Part shown: positions 54,901 through 64,000 of the stretch, piece by piece | Layout: each line of letters opens with the position of its first letter | How positions within the stretch are numbered: the first letter of the stretch is position 1 | From: Chitinophagaceae bacterium | Lineage (GTDB): Bacteria > Bacteroidota > Bacteroidia > Chitinophagales > Chitinophagaceae | Direction of reading: 5' to 3' | DNA length: 64,000 nucleotides | Assembly: GCA_003168265.1 (NCBI GenBank) | Contig: PMSV01000019.1 | Coordinates: forward strand, 248,001-312,000 | The notes under the pieces: model-generated | What the model was told of the DNA's origin: nothing | The model's database searches: none | What the model saw: only the letters and a program-made list of their open reading frames with translations | Translations under genes and position numbers: made by a program

Positions 54901-55250
54901 TTGATGCGGTCAGGCTGCGTTTAAGGCCCATCATCATGACCTCTCTGGCCTTTATACTTGGCGTTTTACCTCTTGCCCTGGCCACAGGTGCCGGCGGAGC
55001 ATCACGAAATACCATTGGCGTTACCGTACTAGGAGGAATGATCGCTTCATCCACCATTTCAATATTTGTCGTTCCCGTTCTATTTGTCCTGTTTACCAAA
55101 TTCTCCTACGGTAAGAAAAAACTGGACTGGCTGCAGGCTCATCATGATGAACTAATGGAAAAAGGGAAAAAAGTGGAGGAACAGAATATCGATCCGGAGA
55201 TCGAGTACGATATAATGCAGGGTAAGAAGCAGGAAGGGAAACAGGGTTAA
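51993..55250 (+). CDS. RND efflux pump, HAE1/AcrB family (second of two)
   Basis: At 1085 residues, colinear with the preceding pump and closely related, so probably an ancient tandem duplication. It keeps the TM4 Asp pair (GIVVDDAIIVVEAVQHYI) and TM10 Lys (GLSAKNAILIVEFAKI). It differs mainly in the porter loops: SIRVTYNVGTNVHIS here against a VMNVTFNIGTDIDI-type sequence in the first, and PPPIRGIGIAAGFS against PSPIPGIGETVGFN. These loops decide substrate choice. Overlap by ATGA with the first pump implies coupled translation and roughly equal amounts, as needed for a mixed trimer. Confidence 0.95.
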   Translation: MISSVFIKRPVTAIVISLVLIISGTISIFNLAVDQYPNISPPSVSVNGSYTGADAETVEQTVAIPIEEQVNGSPGMEYMQSTSTNTGGLSIRVTYNVGTNVHISALNVQNRVGIAQPLLPAVVSKLGLTVRASNPDQLMLIAIYSPKGTHSITFLDNYTNVYVENAILRVPGVGDVSARTDQFSMRVWMNPDKMASYSLTPTDVSNALNAQNVYVAAGAVGSPPQPAAQNQELSILVNGMLSKKEDYENIIVKNNPATGQLVYLKDIARVELGKFTFSSNSFMDGHRCSTLMVFQTPGSNALETADNVYAALGQLKKSFPTDVDWAVPFESITIIRVSMQEVVGTLLKALALVAIVVFLFLQNWRSTLIPIVAIPVSILATFCFFIPLGFTINTLTMFGFVLAIGIVVDDAIIVVEAVQHYIDDQKMSAKEATYRAMKDISAPVIAIALILAAVFVPVGFIPGIVGRLYQQFAITIAISVILSAFTALSLTPALCTLLLKPTNTEKKKNLLEKFFYHFDRWFERFTNGYTNGVRKSIKYGRYIVLFLIVMCFGAYYLFKTKPSGFVPNEDGGRLFITFQLPDATATVRAVVVMEKIMKVVSSTPGIMHYTAVSGFNILNGGATSNAGSMFIMLKPWDDRTTKETMVPGIMDVLKKKITAAGIKDANVVVIQPPPIRGIGIAAGFSMQVEQGSSTDDIYSFEKNVNKFVAAAKKNPSTSTSFCYFSAHTPSFTLTVDREKCEKIGVNISDVFTTMQAYMGSLFINNFTLYNQTFHVVIQADTNYRAFISDMNKYYVRNRAGQMVPLSTVISYKPDIAAPLITHFNIFRSAEVDGSIPPGYSSGQSIASLREIAARTLPRGYTYDFSGLSYEEIKAGSLTVYIFVFCITFVFLFLAALYESWSVPLAVMLAFPISAFGAIVALALSPSLTNNIYAQIGLITLIGLSAKNAILIVEFAKIRVDRGESLLKSTLDAVRLRLRPIIMTSLAFILGVLPLALATGAGGASRNTIGVTVLGGMIASSTISIFVVPVLFVLFTKFSYGKKKLDWLQAHHDELMEKGKKVEEQNIDPEIEYDIMQGKKQEGKQG

Positions 55251-55292
55251 TCAAGGATTTTAATGATTATCAGAAATTTGCATGGGTTTTGG

Positions 55293-55322
55293 CAAAATTG
55301 CATATACGGATGTGCAATTTTG
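55293..55322. terminator. hairpin between convergent efflux and hut operons
   Basis: CAAAATTGCA (55293-55302) and TGCAATTTTG (55313-55322) are perfect 10-base reverse complements around a 10-base loop. It lies 42 bp after the second pump gene and 51 bp before the 3' end of hutU. The A/T arms would give a T-rich 3' side on both strands, so a bidirectional terminator is plausible, though no long T-run follows. Confidence 0.5.
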
Positions 55323-55373
55323 TAGTTTTCTTGCAAAATGGGACAGCAAAATGGTAGATCTACAGGCATTCCC

Positions 55374-57080
55374 CTAGTCACCTATCCTGGAATCCAAATC
55401 CAAACCGAATTTTTTTTCGGTTTGTTGAGCGGTTTCATAACCGGCATCTGCATGACGAATGACGCCCATCCCCGGATCGTTCCTCAGAACACGTTTAAGC
55501 CTTTTAGCTGCTTCCTCCGTTCCGTCGGCAACGATCACCATGCCCGCATGAATGCTATAACCCATGCCCACACCGCCTCCATGGTGCAGGCTCACCCAAC
55601 TTGCACCGCAAGCCGTATTGACCAATGCATTAAGAATCGGCCAGTCAGCGATTGCATCGCTTCCATCCAGCATAGCCTCAGTCTCACGATTCGGTGAAGC
55701 TACTGAACCGGTATCCAAATGATCCCTTCCGATAACTATCGGAGCTTTCACCCTTCCTGTTTTAACCAGTTCATTGAATGCCAGGCCGGCCTTCTCCCTT
55801 TCTCCCTGACCCAGCCAGCATATGCGGGCGGGCAGGCCCTGAAATGCAACCTTCTCCTTCGCGAGTTTCAACCAACGTTGCAGAGATTTATTATCCGGAA
55901 ACATTTGCCCGATCAATTCATCCGTCACGGCAATATCTGCCGGATCGCCGCTCAGGGCGGCCCAACGGAAGGGCCCCTTGCCCTCGCAGAACAAGGGCCG
56001 GATATATGCCGGTACAAAACCGGGAAATGCAAAACAATCGACCGGCTTTTTGCCGGTACTATGGGTCTTTTGATATTCATCGGCTCTCGCCCTAAGATTA
56101 TTTCCATAATCAAAAGTGATGGCGCCCCTTCCCATGAGTTCGATCATTAGTTCCACGTGACGGAACATAGAACGGTAGGAATATTCAAGGTATTGATCGG
56201 GGTTTTCAATTCGAAGCACTTTTGCCTGTTCATAGCTGATCTCGTGGGGCCAATAACCGATCAGCGGATCATGGGCTGAGGTTTGGTCTGTAAGCGTATC
56301 GGGAATAATGCCCATGTCAACGAGTCTTTGTAATAATGTAACAGCATTGCTGCGGACTCCGATACTTCTGGCCACTCCCCTTGTCTTATATTCAAGGGCG
56401 CGGTCAATGGCCTCATCTAAATCTTCAGCTTTCTCATCTAGATATTTAGTTTCTAAACGCTTATCGATCCTCCATTGTTCCACTTCTGCGATCAGGGCAA
56501 CACCACTGTTCATGGTAATAGCCAGGGGCTGGGCTCCGCCCATTCCTCCAAGGCCGGCTGTAATATTCAATGTACCCTTCAGGCTTCCTTCATAATGCAT
56601 ATCTGCAAGCGCCGCATAGGTCTCATAAGTTCCCTGCACAATGCCCTGAGAGCCGATATAGATCCAGCTTCCCGCGGTCATCTGACCATACATGATCAGG
56701 CCCTTTTTTTCCAGTTCATCGAAATGTTTCCAGTCGGCCCACTTCGGAACCAACTGTGAATTCGAAATCAGTACCCGGGGGGCATCAGGATGGGTCTTCA
56801 AAATGCCTACCGGCTTGCCACTCTGGATCAGAAGGCTCTCGTCATTTTCCAGGATGCGGAGAGATGCAAGTATCCGATCCAGAGATTCGATATTTCTGGC
56901 CGCCTTTCCTCTCCCCCCATATACAATCAATTCTTCCGGACGTTCAGCTACTTCCGGATTGAGATTATTAAGCAACATGCGTAAAGCCGCCTCCTGTATC
57001 CAACCCTTGCATTGTAGTGAAGTTCCGGTAGGCGTCTTGTATTTTAGCGGGTCAAAGGTTTTATTCATTGTAGTACTCAT
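55374..57080 (-). CDS. hutU: urocanate hydratase
   Basis: At 568 residues, normal for the family. Features include GGRGKAARN near the N-terminus, [19 protein letters not shown] (NAD+-binding), [15 protein letters not shown] and the C-terminal [20 protein letters not shown]. The last includes the conserved Cys and His-His-Gly-Gly-Gly segment. It converts urocanate to 4-imidazolone-5-propionate with NAD+ as a tightly bound electrophile. It is the last gene of the minus-strand unit, 9 bp after hutH. No hutI, hutG or formiminotransferase gene follows in the window. Confidence 0.97.
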   Translation of the reverse strand: MSTTMNKTFDPLKYKTPTGTSLQCKGWIQEAALRMLLNNLNPEVAERPEELIVYGGRGKAARNIESLDRILASLRILENDESLLIQSGKPVGILKTHPDAPRVLISNSQLVPKWADWKHFDELEKKGLIMYGQMTAGSWIYIGSQGIVQGTYETYAALADMHYEGSLKGTLNITAGLGGMGGAQPLAITMNSGVALIAEVEQWRIDKRLETKYLDEKAEDLDEAIDRALEYKTRGVARSIGVRSNAVTLLQRLVDMGIIPDTLTDQTSAHDPLIGYWPHEISYEQAKVLRIENPDQYLEYSYRSMFRHVELMIELMGRGAITFDYGNNLRARADEYQKTHSTGKKPVDCFAFPGFVPAYIRPLFCEGKGPFRWAALSGDPADIAVTDELIGQMFPDNKSLQRWLKLAKEKVAFQGLPARICWLGQGEREKAGLAFNELVKTGRVKAPIVIGRDHLDTGSVASPNRETEAMLDGSDAIADWPILNALVNTACGASWVSLHHGGGVGMGYSIHAGMVIVADGTEEAAKRLKRVLRNDPGMGVIRHADAGYETAQQTEKKFGLDLDSRIGD

Positions 57081-57089
57081 AGAATCTAA

Positions 57090-58667
57090 CTATAAATTAA
57101 AGTCCGGGTAATTTTCATTCAGATCAATCCCTTCAGAACGGGAATATTCCGCGATATGTTCAACAAAACTAAAATCACTGATCAGGTGCCTGATCTGGTT
57201 AATATCTTCAGCAAATATCCTGTCCTGCTCGGCAAATCCAACAGATTGCCTTATATAATCATGAGCCGATTCCAGGATGGCGCTGCTTTTCAGCGGCCTG
57301 CGAAACTCAATGGCCTGGCTGGCACATAGCAATTCGATCGCCAATATATATTCCAGGTTATCCAAAACCTGATTTAGTTTTCTGCCGCTGATACTTCCCA
57401 TGCTAACATGATCCTCCTGGCCAAGTGAAGTAGGTATGCTGTCGACGCTGGCGGGGAAACAAAGTGTTTTATTCTCTGTAACCAGGGCAGCCGTCGTGTA
57501 CTGGGGAATCATAAATCCGCTGTTCAGGCCCACATCCTTCATGAGCAAAAGAGGAAGGCCCCACTTTCCTTCGAGCAGCAAATAACACCTGCGATCAGAA
57601 ATATTACCGAGTTCTGCTGCTGCAAAACAGGCATAGTCCAGTGGAAGGGCAAGCAGTTGCCCATGAAAATTACCCCCGCTGATCGTATCCCCCGGGCCTA
57701 AAATGACCGGGTTATCAGTTACGGAATTCAATTCGGTCTCAGTCAATTGTTTTAGATGCAGCCAGGCGTTGCGGCTGGCGCCATGTACCTGGGGCATGCA
57801 GCGCAGAGAATAGGGGTCCTGCACCCTGCCGCAATCTATATGACTCTGCATGATCTCACTGCCGCGGAGCAGTAAGCGAAGGCGCTGTGCTACCATACTG
57901 CTACCCGCAAAAGGGCGGAGTCGGTGCAACCTTTCATCAAATGGCGCTTTGGTTCCGGTAAGTGCTTCCAGGCTCATTGCTCCGATAATATCGGCTGCCT
58001 GAAGGCAATGATGCATTCGCTGCACGGCTTTAACAGCAAAAGATAATATGAACTGGGTGCCATTGATAAGAGCAAGTCCTTCTTTGGGGCCCAGCTCAAT
58101 CGGTTTAAGTTCCAGTTGATTCAATACTTCTTTTGAAGGAAAACGTCCTCCCTGATAATATACTTCTCCCAGGCCAATCAAAGGCAGAAACAAATGTGCG
58201 AGGGGCGCCAAATCGCCACTCGCTCCGACTGAGCCCTTTTCAGGAACAACGGGAATGATATCCTTTTCAATATGCAGCAGGATCCTTTCCAGGGTGCTCA
58301 GTTGAACCCCGGAATAACCGTGTGTCAGGGCATGGATCTTGGTAATCAGCATGAGCCTTGCAAGATCAGGTGCTATCGGATTGCCCACGCCTACGCTATG
58401 GCTTTGGAGGATTTTATGCTGAAGGGTAATGGTATCCGTATCCGAGATCTTTTTATTAGACAGTATGCCGAAACCCGTATTGACACCATAAACCGTTGTC
58501 TGGTTTTCGACGATTTCACGGACATGTCGCTGGCTTTGCTTTATCCTCTTCACTGCTGCGGGTGATAAAATCCCCATCAGGGTTCCTTGTGCCAAAGAGG
58601 CTGCCTTTGCTACCGTTAGATTGTCAATGCCATATTGAAAAGATTTACTCATTTTATATATAATCAT
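57090..58667 (-). CDS. hutH: histidine ammonia-lyase
   Basis: At 525 residues. The MIO-forming Ala-Ser-Gly is at residues 149-151 ([15 protein letters not shown]), with the catalytic Tyr in VYGVNTGFG and the substrate region [35 protein letters not shown] is the usual C-terminal half. It deaminates histidine to urocanate. It is clearly the HutH type because it precedes hutU by 9 bp, not the ammonia lyase of flexirubin clusters. The ATG at 58667 lies inside the end of xylA (14 bp overlap, GGAG 10 bases before it); the ATG at 58652 is the alternative. Confidence 0.96.
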   Translation of the reverse strand: MIIYKMSKSFQYGIDNLTVAKAASLAQGTLMGILSPAAVKRIKQSQRHVREIVENQTTVYGVNTGFGILSNKKISDTDTITLQHKILQSHSVGVGNPIAPDLARLMLITKIHALTHGYSGVQLSTLERILLHIEKDIIPVVPEKGSVGASGDLAPLAHLFLPLIGLGEVYYQGGRFPSKEVLNQLELKPIELGPKEGLALINGTQFILSFAVKAVQRMHHCLQAADIIGAMSLEALTGTKAPFDERLHRLRPFAGSSMVAQRLRLLLRGSEIMQSHIDCGRVQDPYSLRCMPQVHGASRNAWLHLKQLTETELNSVTDNPVILGPGDTISGGNFHGQLLALPLDYACFAAAELGNISDRRCYLLLEGKWGLPLLLMKDVGLNSGFMIPQYTTAALVTENKTLCFPASVDSIPTSLGQEDHVSMGSISGRKLNQVLDNLEYILAIELLCASQAIEFRRPLKSSAILESAHDYIRQSVGFAEQDRIFAEDINQIRHLISDFSFVEHIAEYSRSEGIDLNENYPDFNL

Positions 58668-59982
58668 TAATCAGATTCTCCAGCCATTCCTGTTTACCGC
58701 TGGTTTGCCTTGGTTCTCCATTTGCGATCGCGAAAGCGCGCAAATCTTCCAACTCCAGTTTTCCGGTCTCAAATTCCTTTCCTTTTCCATTATTAAAAGA
58801 AGAATAGCGATTGCTCCTGAACTCACGGTATGCCGATTTCTGCAATACAGTATCGGCAATGATAAATGCCCTTGCAAATGCATCCATACCGCCGATATGG
58901 GCCAGGAACAAATCTTCCAGGTCGGTTGAATTCCGCCTCGTTTTAGCATCGAAATTCACTCCACCGCCGCCGAATCCTCCGGCCTCTAAAATGATCAGTG
59001 CGGATTCAGCCAGTTCGTTCAAGTTCATTGGGAACTGATCCGTGTCCCATCCATTCTGACTATCTCCCCTGTTCGCATCGATGCTTCCCAACAAACCAGC
59101 ATCGGCCGCCGTCTGCAATTCATGCTGGAAAGTATGGCCTGCGAGAGTCGCATGATTGACCTCGATATTGAGCTTAAAATCCTTATCCAGCCCATAATGT
59201 CTCAGGAAACCGATTACAGTTGAGGCATCATAATCATACTGGTGTTTCGTCGGTTCACATGGCTTCGGTTCAATAAAAAAAACTCCTCTGAAACCCTGTT
59301 TACGGGCATAATCCCGGGCCATGGAGAGGAATCTGCCCAGGTGGTCCAATTCCCTTTTCATATGCGTATTTAGCAGGGTCATATAACCCTCCCTCCCACC
59401 CCAGAATACATAGTTTTCGCCACCAAGGGCGATCGTCGCATCAAGTGCATTCTTAATCTGGGCGCCTGCATAGGCCACAACCGCAAAATCAGGGTTCGTC
59501 GAAGCACCATTCATGTAACGGGGATTCGAAAACACGTTTGCCGTGCCCCACAGCAATTTCACGCCGCTGGCTACCTGTTTTTCTTTAGCATAATCGACTA
59601 TCAGGCCCATTCTTCTTTCATATTCCGAAATTGAATCCCCCTCATCGATCAGGTCCACATCATGAAAACAATAATAGGGCACCCCCAACTTTGTGATGAA
59701 CTCAAAAGCTGCATCCATCTTGTCCTTGCCCCGCTGTACCGCATCTCCTGATTTATTCCACTCAAAGTTCTTCGTTCCCGGTCCGAAAGGATCGCCGCCG
59801 GTATTGCAGAAGCTATGCCAATAACAGACAGCAAAACGAAGCTGTTCTTTCAGGGTCTTTCCAGCCACTACTCGCTTTTCATCATACCATTTATAGGCCA
59901 GGGGATTGTTGGAATCCCTGCCCTCGAATTGAATCGGGCCAATACCTTTAAAGAATTCCTTATTTCCGATCAAACTATTCAT
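58654..59982 (-). CDS. xylA: xylose isomerase
   Basis: It has 442 residues from the ATG at 59982, which overlaps the xylB stop as ATGA; a TTG at 60000 would add six residues. Group II xylose isomerase motifs are complete: [14 protein letters not shown] (catalytic His and Asp), [58 protein letters not shown] and GSIDANRGD with the metal ligands. It converts D-xylose to D-xylulose. It is placed between xylB and hutH in one transcription unit. No xylose transporter or regulator is adjacent. Confidence 0.96.
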   Translation of the reverse strand: MNSLIGNKEFFKGIGPIQFEGRDSNNPLAYKWYDEKRVVAGKTLKEQLRFAVCYWHSFCNTGGDPFGPGTKNFEWNKSGDAVQRGKDKMDAAFEFITKLGVPYYCFHDVDLIDEGDSISEYERRMGLIVDYAKEKQVASGVKLLWGTANVFSNPRYMNGASTNPDFAVVAYAGAQIKNALDATIALGGENYVFWGGREGYMTLLNTHMKRELDHLGRFLSMARDYARKQGFRGVFFIEPKPCEPTKHQYDYDASTVIGFLRHYGLDKDFKLNIEVNHATLAGHTFQHELQTAADAGLLGSIDANRGDSQNGWDTDQFPMNLNELAESALIILEAGGFGGGGVNFDAKTRRNSTDLEDLFLAHIGGMDAFARAFIIADTVLQKSAYREFRSNRYSSFNNGKGKEFETGKLELEDLRAFAIANGEPRQTSGKQEWLENLINDYI

Positions 59983-61478
59983 AACATTGTTTTTTTCCAA
60001 TCCTGGTAAACATCCGAAATAGCCTGCACATTCTTTTTTTCAGGTTCAATCCGTTTTACTCTATTCATACCCTGAAAACATTCTTCATAATTTTTATAAT
60101 AACCCGCTCCAAATCCTGCAGCCCGGGCTGCACCTGAGGCGCCATCCGTTTCGAACAATTCAACCACACAACCAGAAACATTGGCAAAGGTCTGTGCAAA
60201 AACCGGACTAAGGAACATATTGGCATACCCGGCCCGGATGGTTTGCAATCGCATGCCCATTTCTTTCATGATCTCCATGCCATAATTCAGCGCAAAGACG
60301 ATCCCCTCCTGGGCAGCCCTTGCTATATGACCACGATGATGAGAATTGAATTGCAAATTACTGAAACTAGCCCCCGGATTCTGATTAGCCAGAATTCTTT
60401 CGGCCCCGTTTCCGAATGGGAAAATTCTGAGCCCCTCGGAGCCCAATGGAATCTGCGCTGCCATATGGTTGATTTGCTCATAAGAAAGGTCCTGGAAGAA
60501 ATTCTTCCTCAGCCAGCTATTGAGTATTCCCGTCCCGTTCACACAAAGCAATACACCATAACGAGGCTTTTCAGAACTATGATTCACATGAACGAAGGCA
60601 TTAACACGAGAGAGAGGATCATAGAGGGGCTTATCCGTCACTCCGTAAACAACTCCAGAAGTACCAGCGGTAGCAGCGATTTCACCAGGCTGCATTGCAT
60701 TCAGTGAAAATGCATTGTTTAGCTGGTCACCGGCTCTGTAAGAAACAGGAGTTCCCGGTTTAATTCCGAGCAGCCTTGCGGCCTGGGTGCCAACCCTGCC
60801 CTGAATCCCAAAATTGGGCACGAGAGGAGCTATCAATTCTTTATCAATCCCATAATAGCCAAGCAGTTTATCAGAAATCCCTTCATTCAGGTAGTCCCAA
60901 AAAATTCCCTCTGAAAGGCCCGAAACAGTTGTGCCCGCTTCCCCAGTTAACTTCAGGGCAATAAAGTCTCCGGGAAGCATGACCTTGTAAATGCGCGCGT
61001 AGAGTTCAGGTTCATTTTCACGAACCCATTTGAGCTTGGAAGCTGTAAAATTTCCGGGAGAATTGAGAAAATGCTGCAGGCAATATTCGGTCCCCAATTC
61101 CTTAAAAGCCCGATCCCCCGAATAGACCGCCCGGCTATCGCACCAGATGATCGCAGGCCTCAGCGGTTTAAGTTCCCCGTCGACGCATACCAGTCCGTGC
61201 ATCTGATAGGAAATTCCTATCGCCAGGATCTCCTCCGGCTTAAAATTGATTTGTTCTTTGATTTTTATTGTAGCCCTGTACAGTTCCTGCCACCAGATTT
61301 CCGGATCCTGTTCTGCAAATCCGGGCTTTATGCAAATGATCTCCATTTCCTGCTCCGGAGAATAAGCAGAAGAAACAACCTTTCCGGACTCGGCATCCAG
61401 CAAAGCAGCTTTAATGGAAGAGGACCCGATGTCATAGCCTAAGAAATAATTCAAGATGGCAAACTTTAGGAAGGGCAA
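59979..61478 (-). CDS. xylB: xylulokinase (FGGY family)
   Basis: At 499 residues. FGGY kinase features are [19 protein letters not shown] (phosphate 1 loop), [13 protein letters not shown] with the catalytic Asp region, [45 protein letters not shown] and the C-terminal ADP-binding [16 protein letters not shown]. It phosphorylates D-xylulose to xylulose 5-phosphate for the pentose phosphate pathway. The start is uncertain: ATG at 61478 gives an extra hydrophobic MPFLKFAI, whereas a TTG at 61454 would start directly before NYFLGYD. It heads the xylB-xylA-hutH-hutU unit; only 70 bp separate it from the upstream gene. Confidence 0.94.
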   Translation of the reverse strand: MPFLKFAILNYFLGYDIGSSSIKAALLDAESGKVVSSAYSPEQEMEIICIKPGFAEQDPEIWWQELYRATIKIKEQINFKPEEILAIGISYQMHGLVCVDGELKPLRPAIIWCDSRAVYSGDRAFKELGTEYCLQHFLNSPGNFTASKLKWVRENEPELYARIYKVMLPGDFIALKLTGEAGTTVSGLSEGIFWDYLNEGISDKLLGYYGIDKELIAPLVPNFGIQGRVGTQAARLLGIKPGTPVSYRAGDQLNNAFSLNAMQPGEIAATAGTSGVVYGVTDKPLYDPLSRVNAFVHVNHSSEKPRYGVLLCVNGTGILNSWLRKNFFQDLSYEQINHMAAQIPLGSEGLRIFPFGNGAERILANQNPGASFSNLQFNSHHRGHIARAAQEGIVFALNYGMEIMKEMGMRLQTIRAGYANMFLSPVFAQTFANVSGCVVELFETDGASGAARAAGFGAGYYKNYEECFQGMNRVKRIEPEKKNVQAISDVYQDWKKTML

Positions 61479-61548
61479 TATAATAAAAATCCGACCGATC
61501 GGCAGATGGGGCGGCTACCCCAAAAGCTGGCTTGAAGATTAGCAGCTA

Positions 61549-63627
61549 TTATTTCTTTTTGAAAACGATTTGCTCCTGTTGTTTTTTTACAATATAAGTA
61601 AAAAAATCACGAAGGGAGGAATATTGGTCAGGGTCAAAAGTCGATTTGCTGAGTTTCAAATGGTAACGCAATTGAATATTTTGCGGACTCTTTTGGACCA
61701 GGTATTCAAAAAGGCCGTCTCCACCTTCGAGGGATAGTCTTGCAGATTTTGGCAATTCTTCGACCTCGTACCCATTGGGGATTTCCATAAACAAAGTATA
61801 AGTTATTTCACGGGAATAAGGCATTTCAACAGGTAACTCTCTGGTTTCAGCAATGAATGGATTCTTTGTATAACCCTCCTGTAATAATGGGCTGAGGTAA
61901 AATATATCAGAACTAGTATCCATCCTGATGCTTATATCAAAATGGGCCTTTACAGGATCTTCCAACTTGTTAAGGGAATCGATGCCCTCGTTAGCGATGG
62001 TCAAATCTGTAACCTGACGAATAGGGAGACTCTTTAAATAGGATTCCTTCCCCCTCTCCCGGATCTCAATGGATTCATAATTGCCAAAGGTAGATTCATA
62101 ACTTCCCGACAAAAGGCCATGTGTCTTCTCGTCATTGCCAAGGAAAACGGAAACCGTCTTCTGCTCGATAATGGAATCAGCCGAGAAATAAATGTTGGAG
62201 GAATCCTGGTCGCAGATGACCCTTGCATATTCATTCAAACATTCTGCTGGTATTTTGCCAAAAGCCAATACAGGCAGGGAAGCATCCAGAAAGTAGATCT
62301 TGCTATCTATCACGGCCCGGCATACCAGGTAATTCATCTTTTCGTCATCCGGATATTTCAATCTCGAAAATCTTCTTTTACCATTTTCCCGGGTTGAGAG
62401 CAATACAGGATCGGCATGAAAACCAGCCTCCCTTAGCAGTACCGCAAGTAAAAGATTCATCTCCCTCACTCCGCCCTTCTTTTGTCTCACCACTTCGCTT
62501 GCTGTCTCCTTCTCATAGAATTGGGAACGGTCGGTACAGGATATATTATCGCGAACATATTCATATATCCGGTATGCTTTACCCAAATTGCTTGTTTCAC
62601 CTTTTGTGATCTTGTAAACCATGTCTGCGAATTCATGATCGGCACTTAAAAGAGGCGCTCCGAAATGGCTGGAACCCATCAATTCACTTGTTCTTTCCTT
62701 CCAATTGGTCCCCAGGTTGACCGATACTTCTCCATTATAATATTGGTAAAGATGGAACAGCAACTTATCGCTATAATCCATTGGAGCATAAACATAATTT
62801 TCTATTTTAAGGGCAGGGAGATCTTTCATGATCCAGGTATAGGTTATGACGGGAGTAGATACATTTAATCCCTTTTCCGTTTCTACAATGCCATAATTGG
62901 TCTTTTGGGAAAGCTGGTAGGTTTTATAACCTTCCTTACTGCTGCTCATAGAATATTTATGCAACCCTTCCCTGAAAACGGCATAACTGAGGGCTGAAGG
63001 CCGGATAAAATCAAGCCTGCTCCTAAGGCAGGGACAATTCAGGTATTCCTGAAAATACCAGGTAGGGAGATCGTCAATAAAGCTTGATGTTATGGTAAAA
63101 GAAATTTCAAGAATTGCCCCCACACGGGCACCCGGAACGGTAAATTTTTTGATCATGAATTTCCCTTCTCCCTTTTCAACGAAAATGTCCTTATTATCCA
63201 GGCTTGTCTTCACTACTTTACCATCCAAAAGGATAAAGGATGAAGCCTTAATTTCATCCATCTTCTGGTTGTGTTCATCGTTTAAGTAATATAGCTCACT
63301 TGCATATGAAGCCAACCTCAGCCCTCTGTTGTTAAGGATTTTTATGCGGGTATTTCTTTTAAATACGTAGGAAAAAAAGCTGTTTTTGTTTCCAACAAAA
63401 CCTAGCTCGCCCTGATCCGCCACAATTACAGCGTCGGCGCTGCTGTCAATCAACGGGGAAGCGGGAAGATTGAAATCCGAAGCATTTACATGTCCGAAAT
63501 CAACCGGAGTCCGTTCCTGAGCAAGAGAAATCCCAGAAGAAAAAAAACAAAATAATAAAAATCCTCCCATCAAAATGGAATACTGAAATCTACTTATCAT
63601 AGTATTATGCATTTGCCCAATTTTCAA
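61549..63627 (-). CDS. DUF3857 / transglutaminase-like secreted protein lacking catalytic Cys and His
   Basis: It has 692 residues from a TTG at 63627 that overlaps the upstream stop; ATGs at 63612 and 63600 are more likely, the latter directly starting the signal peptide ISRFQYSILMGGFLLFCFF. The order is DUF3857 (about residues 60-220: FKRNTRIKILNNRGLRLASY, TVPGARVGAILEISF), then a transglutaminase-like core (LGKAYRIYEYVRDNISC ... GGVREMNLLLAVLLREAGF ... MNYLVCRAVID), then a C-terminal DUF3858-like part. In active family members GxC and NH occupy the positions that read GGV and MNYL here, so it is probably not an enzyme. Confidence 0.88.
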   Translation of the reverse strand: MKIGQMHNTMISRFQYSILMGGFLLFCFFSSGISLAQERTPVDFGHVNASDFNLPASPLIDSSADAVIVADQGELGFVGNKNSFFSYVFKRNTRIKILNNRGLRLASYASELYYLNDEHNQKMDEIKASSFILLDGKVVKTSLDNKDIFVEKGEGKFMIKKFTVPGARVGAILEISFTITSSFIDDLPTWYFQEYLNCPCLRSRLDFIRPSALSYAVFREGLHKYSMSSSKEGYKTYQLSQKTNYGIVETEKGLNVSTPVITYTWIMKDLPALKIENYVYAPMDYSDKLLFHLYQYYNGEVSVNLGTNWKERTSELMGSSHFGAPLLSADHEFADMVYKITKGETSNLGKAYRIYEYVRDNISCTDRSQFYEKETASEVVRQKKGGVREMNLLLAVLLREAGFHADPVLLSTRENGKRRFSRLKYPDDEKMNYLVCRAVIDSKIYFLDASLPVLAFGKIPAECLNEYARVICDQDSSNIYFSADSIIEQKTVSVFLGNDEKTHGLLSGSYESTFGNYESIEIRERGKESYLKSLPIRQVTDLTIANEGIDSLNKLEDPVKAHFDISIRMDTSSDIFYLSPLLQEGYTKNPFIAETRELPVEMPYSREITYTLFMEIPNGYEVEELPKSARLSLEGGDGLFEYLVQKSPQNIQLRYHLKLSKSTFDPDQYSSLRDFFTYIVKKQQEQIVFKKK

Positions 63628-64000
63628 TTTTTAACCAGCACGATACGCGCCGCATCCGCCTTATTCATAGCTCCATAAAAATCGGAAAACTGTGTATACT
63701 CGGAAGCAGGGAATTTACCGGCATATTCTTCATCGGTACGGATAAGGGTAATTTGATTCCCGGAAACCTTATAGCTGATGCTGTATTTTCCGAAGCGATT
63801 GGTCAGGCTAAGGTCTTTAGGGACAGACTCAGGGGCATATCCATCCGGGATCTTTATATGAATGCTATCTACGTCCCGCCAGTTGTATTTAAGTCGGATA
63901 TCCATTCTTCTGGGTTTGTCATTGATCAGCCTGGAATGCCGGTTAAAGATATTTGGAGTTATGAACAGTCGTTTTCCTGTAACTGCGGCATAATTCTGTG
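63624..64000 (-). CDS. second DUF3857/transglutaminase-like protein, C-terminal part only
   Basis: The frame is open to the right edge (start outside the window). The visible 125 residues (RLINDKPRRMDIRLKYNWRD ... IKIPDGYAPESVPKDLSL ... FPASEYTQFSDFYGAMNKAD) match the C-terminal DUF3858-like region of the same family as the downstream gene, including P-x-G-Y-x-x-E-x-x-P and the closing Y-x-x-F-x-x-F-Y segment. Its stop overlaps the possible TTG start of the next gene, so the two form a tandem, cotranscribed pair. Confidence 0.8.
   Translation of the reverse strand, partial: QNYAAVTGKRLFITPNIFNRHSRLINDKPRRMDIRLKYNWRDVDSIHIKIPDGYAPESVPKDLSLTNRFGKYSISYKVSGNQITLIRTDEEYAGKFPASEYTQFSDFYGAMNKADAARIVLVKN

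Noticed and set aside
57090-58667. Reading the ammonia lyase as the tyrosine ammonia-lyase of a flexirubin cluster
   Set aside because: It is 9 bp from hutU and 40 kb from darA/darB, and its sequence fits HutH.

Overview
The window looks like a chromosomal segment of a member of the Bacteroidota, most likely a Chitinophagales/Chitinophagaceae-type bacterium. The reasons are: a type IX secretion (T9SS) sorting domain; TAnnTTTG promoter elements of the Bacteroidota kind (before both tRNAs, mtaB, the dar operon, the BtrH operon and a beta-propeller lipoprotein gene); a dialkylresorcinol (flexirubin-type) darA/darB pair; UpxY-type NusG paralogues; a Wzc-like tyrosine kinase; and many lipoproteins with a loose lipobox. 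The lineage is inferred from gene families and promoter style, not from an rRNA gene. I see no CRISPR array, insertion sequence, rRNA or replication origin.

Layout. 1-4.2 kb: a beta-helix protein cut by the left edge, a Tat-exported NIPSNAP protein, and a secreted T9SS cargo whose sorting domain is cut off by one in-frame TAG. 4.2-10.3 kb: housekeeping genes (priA, a PlsC-type acyltransferase, mtaB, a small ORF, a YdcF-like protein, tag). 10.3-16.6 kb: tRNA-Val, an ArsR/AHSA1/secreted-protein operon with a palindromic operator, a GNAT enzyme, a papain-like lipoprotein protease, small lipoproteins, an acyltransferase-3 protein and tRNA-Lys. 16.8-26 kb: a secreted protein plus darA-darB; then, on the other strand, a YncE/phosphoesterase fusion and a rhomboid protease; then an ABC-exporter relic and an HTH / BtrH-like / ABC-ATPase operon that lacks a permease.

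26-45.5 kb is a Wzx/Wzy-dependent exopolysaccharide locus, visibly richer in A+T than its surroundings: export lipoprotein, tyrosine kinase, UpxY antiterminator, polymerase, flippase, acetyltransferase, WecG/TagA enzyme, initiating sugar transferase and three glycosyltransferases, with a dead fragment of another. It is bordered by two paralogous beta-propeller lipoproteins. Its right end also carries, inverted, a second UpxY gene and a second export-lipoprotein gene that has lost about 54 internal residues. A six-repeat NHL lipoprotein sits beside the right-hand propeller.

46-55.3 kb is a four-gene RND efflux operon (TolC-like, membrane-fusion protein, and two full-length tandem RND pumps). 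55.3-61.5 kb on the minus strand is one tightly packed unit, xylB-xylA-hutH-hutU, joining xylose isomerisation and phosphorylation to the first two steps of histidine breakdown. 61.5-64 kb holds two tandem DUF3857/transglutaminase-like proteins, the second cut by the right edge.

The least-described parts are the HTH/BtrH/ABC operon near the orphan dar genes, the duplicated and partly decayed head of the polysaccharide locus, and the xyl-hut merger. Several decayed pieces (T9SS domain, ABC relic, glycosyltransferase relic, deleted export protein) suggest an actively remodelled accessory region.
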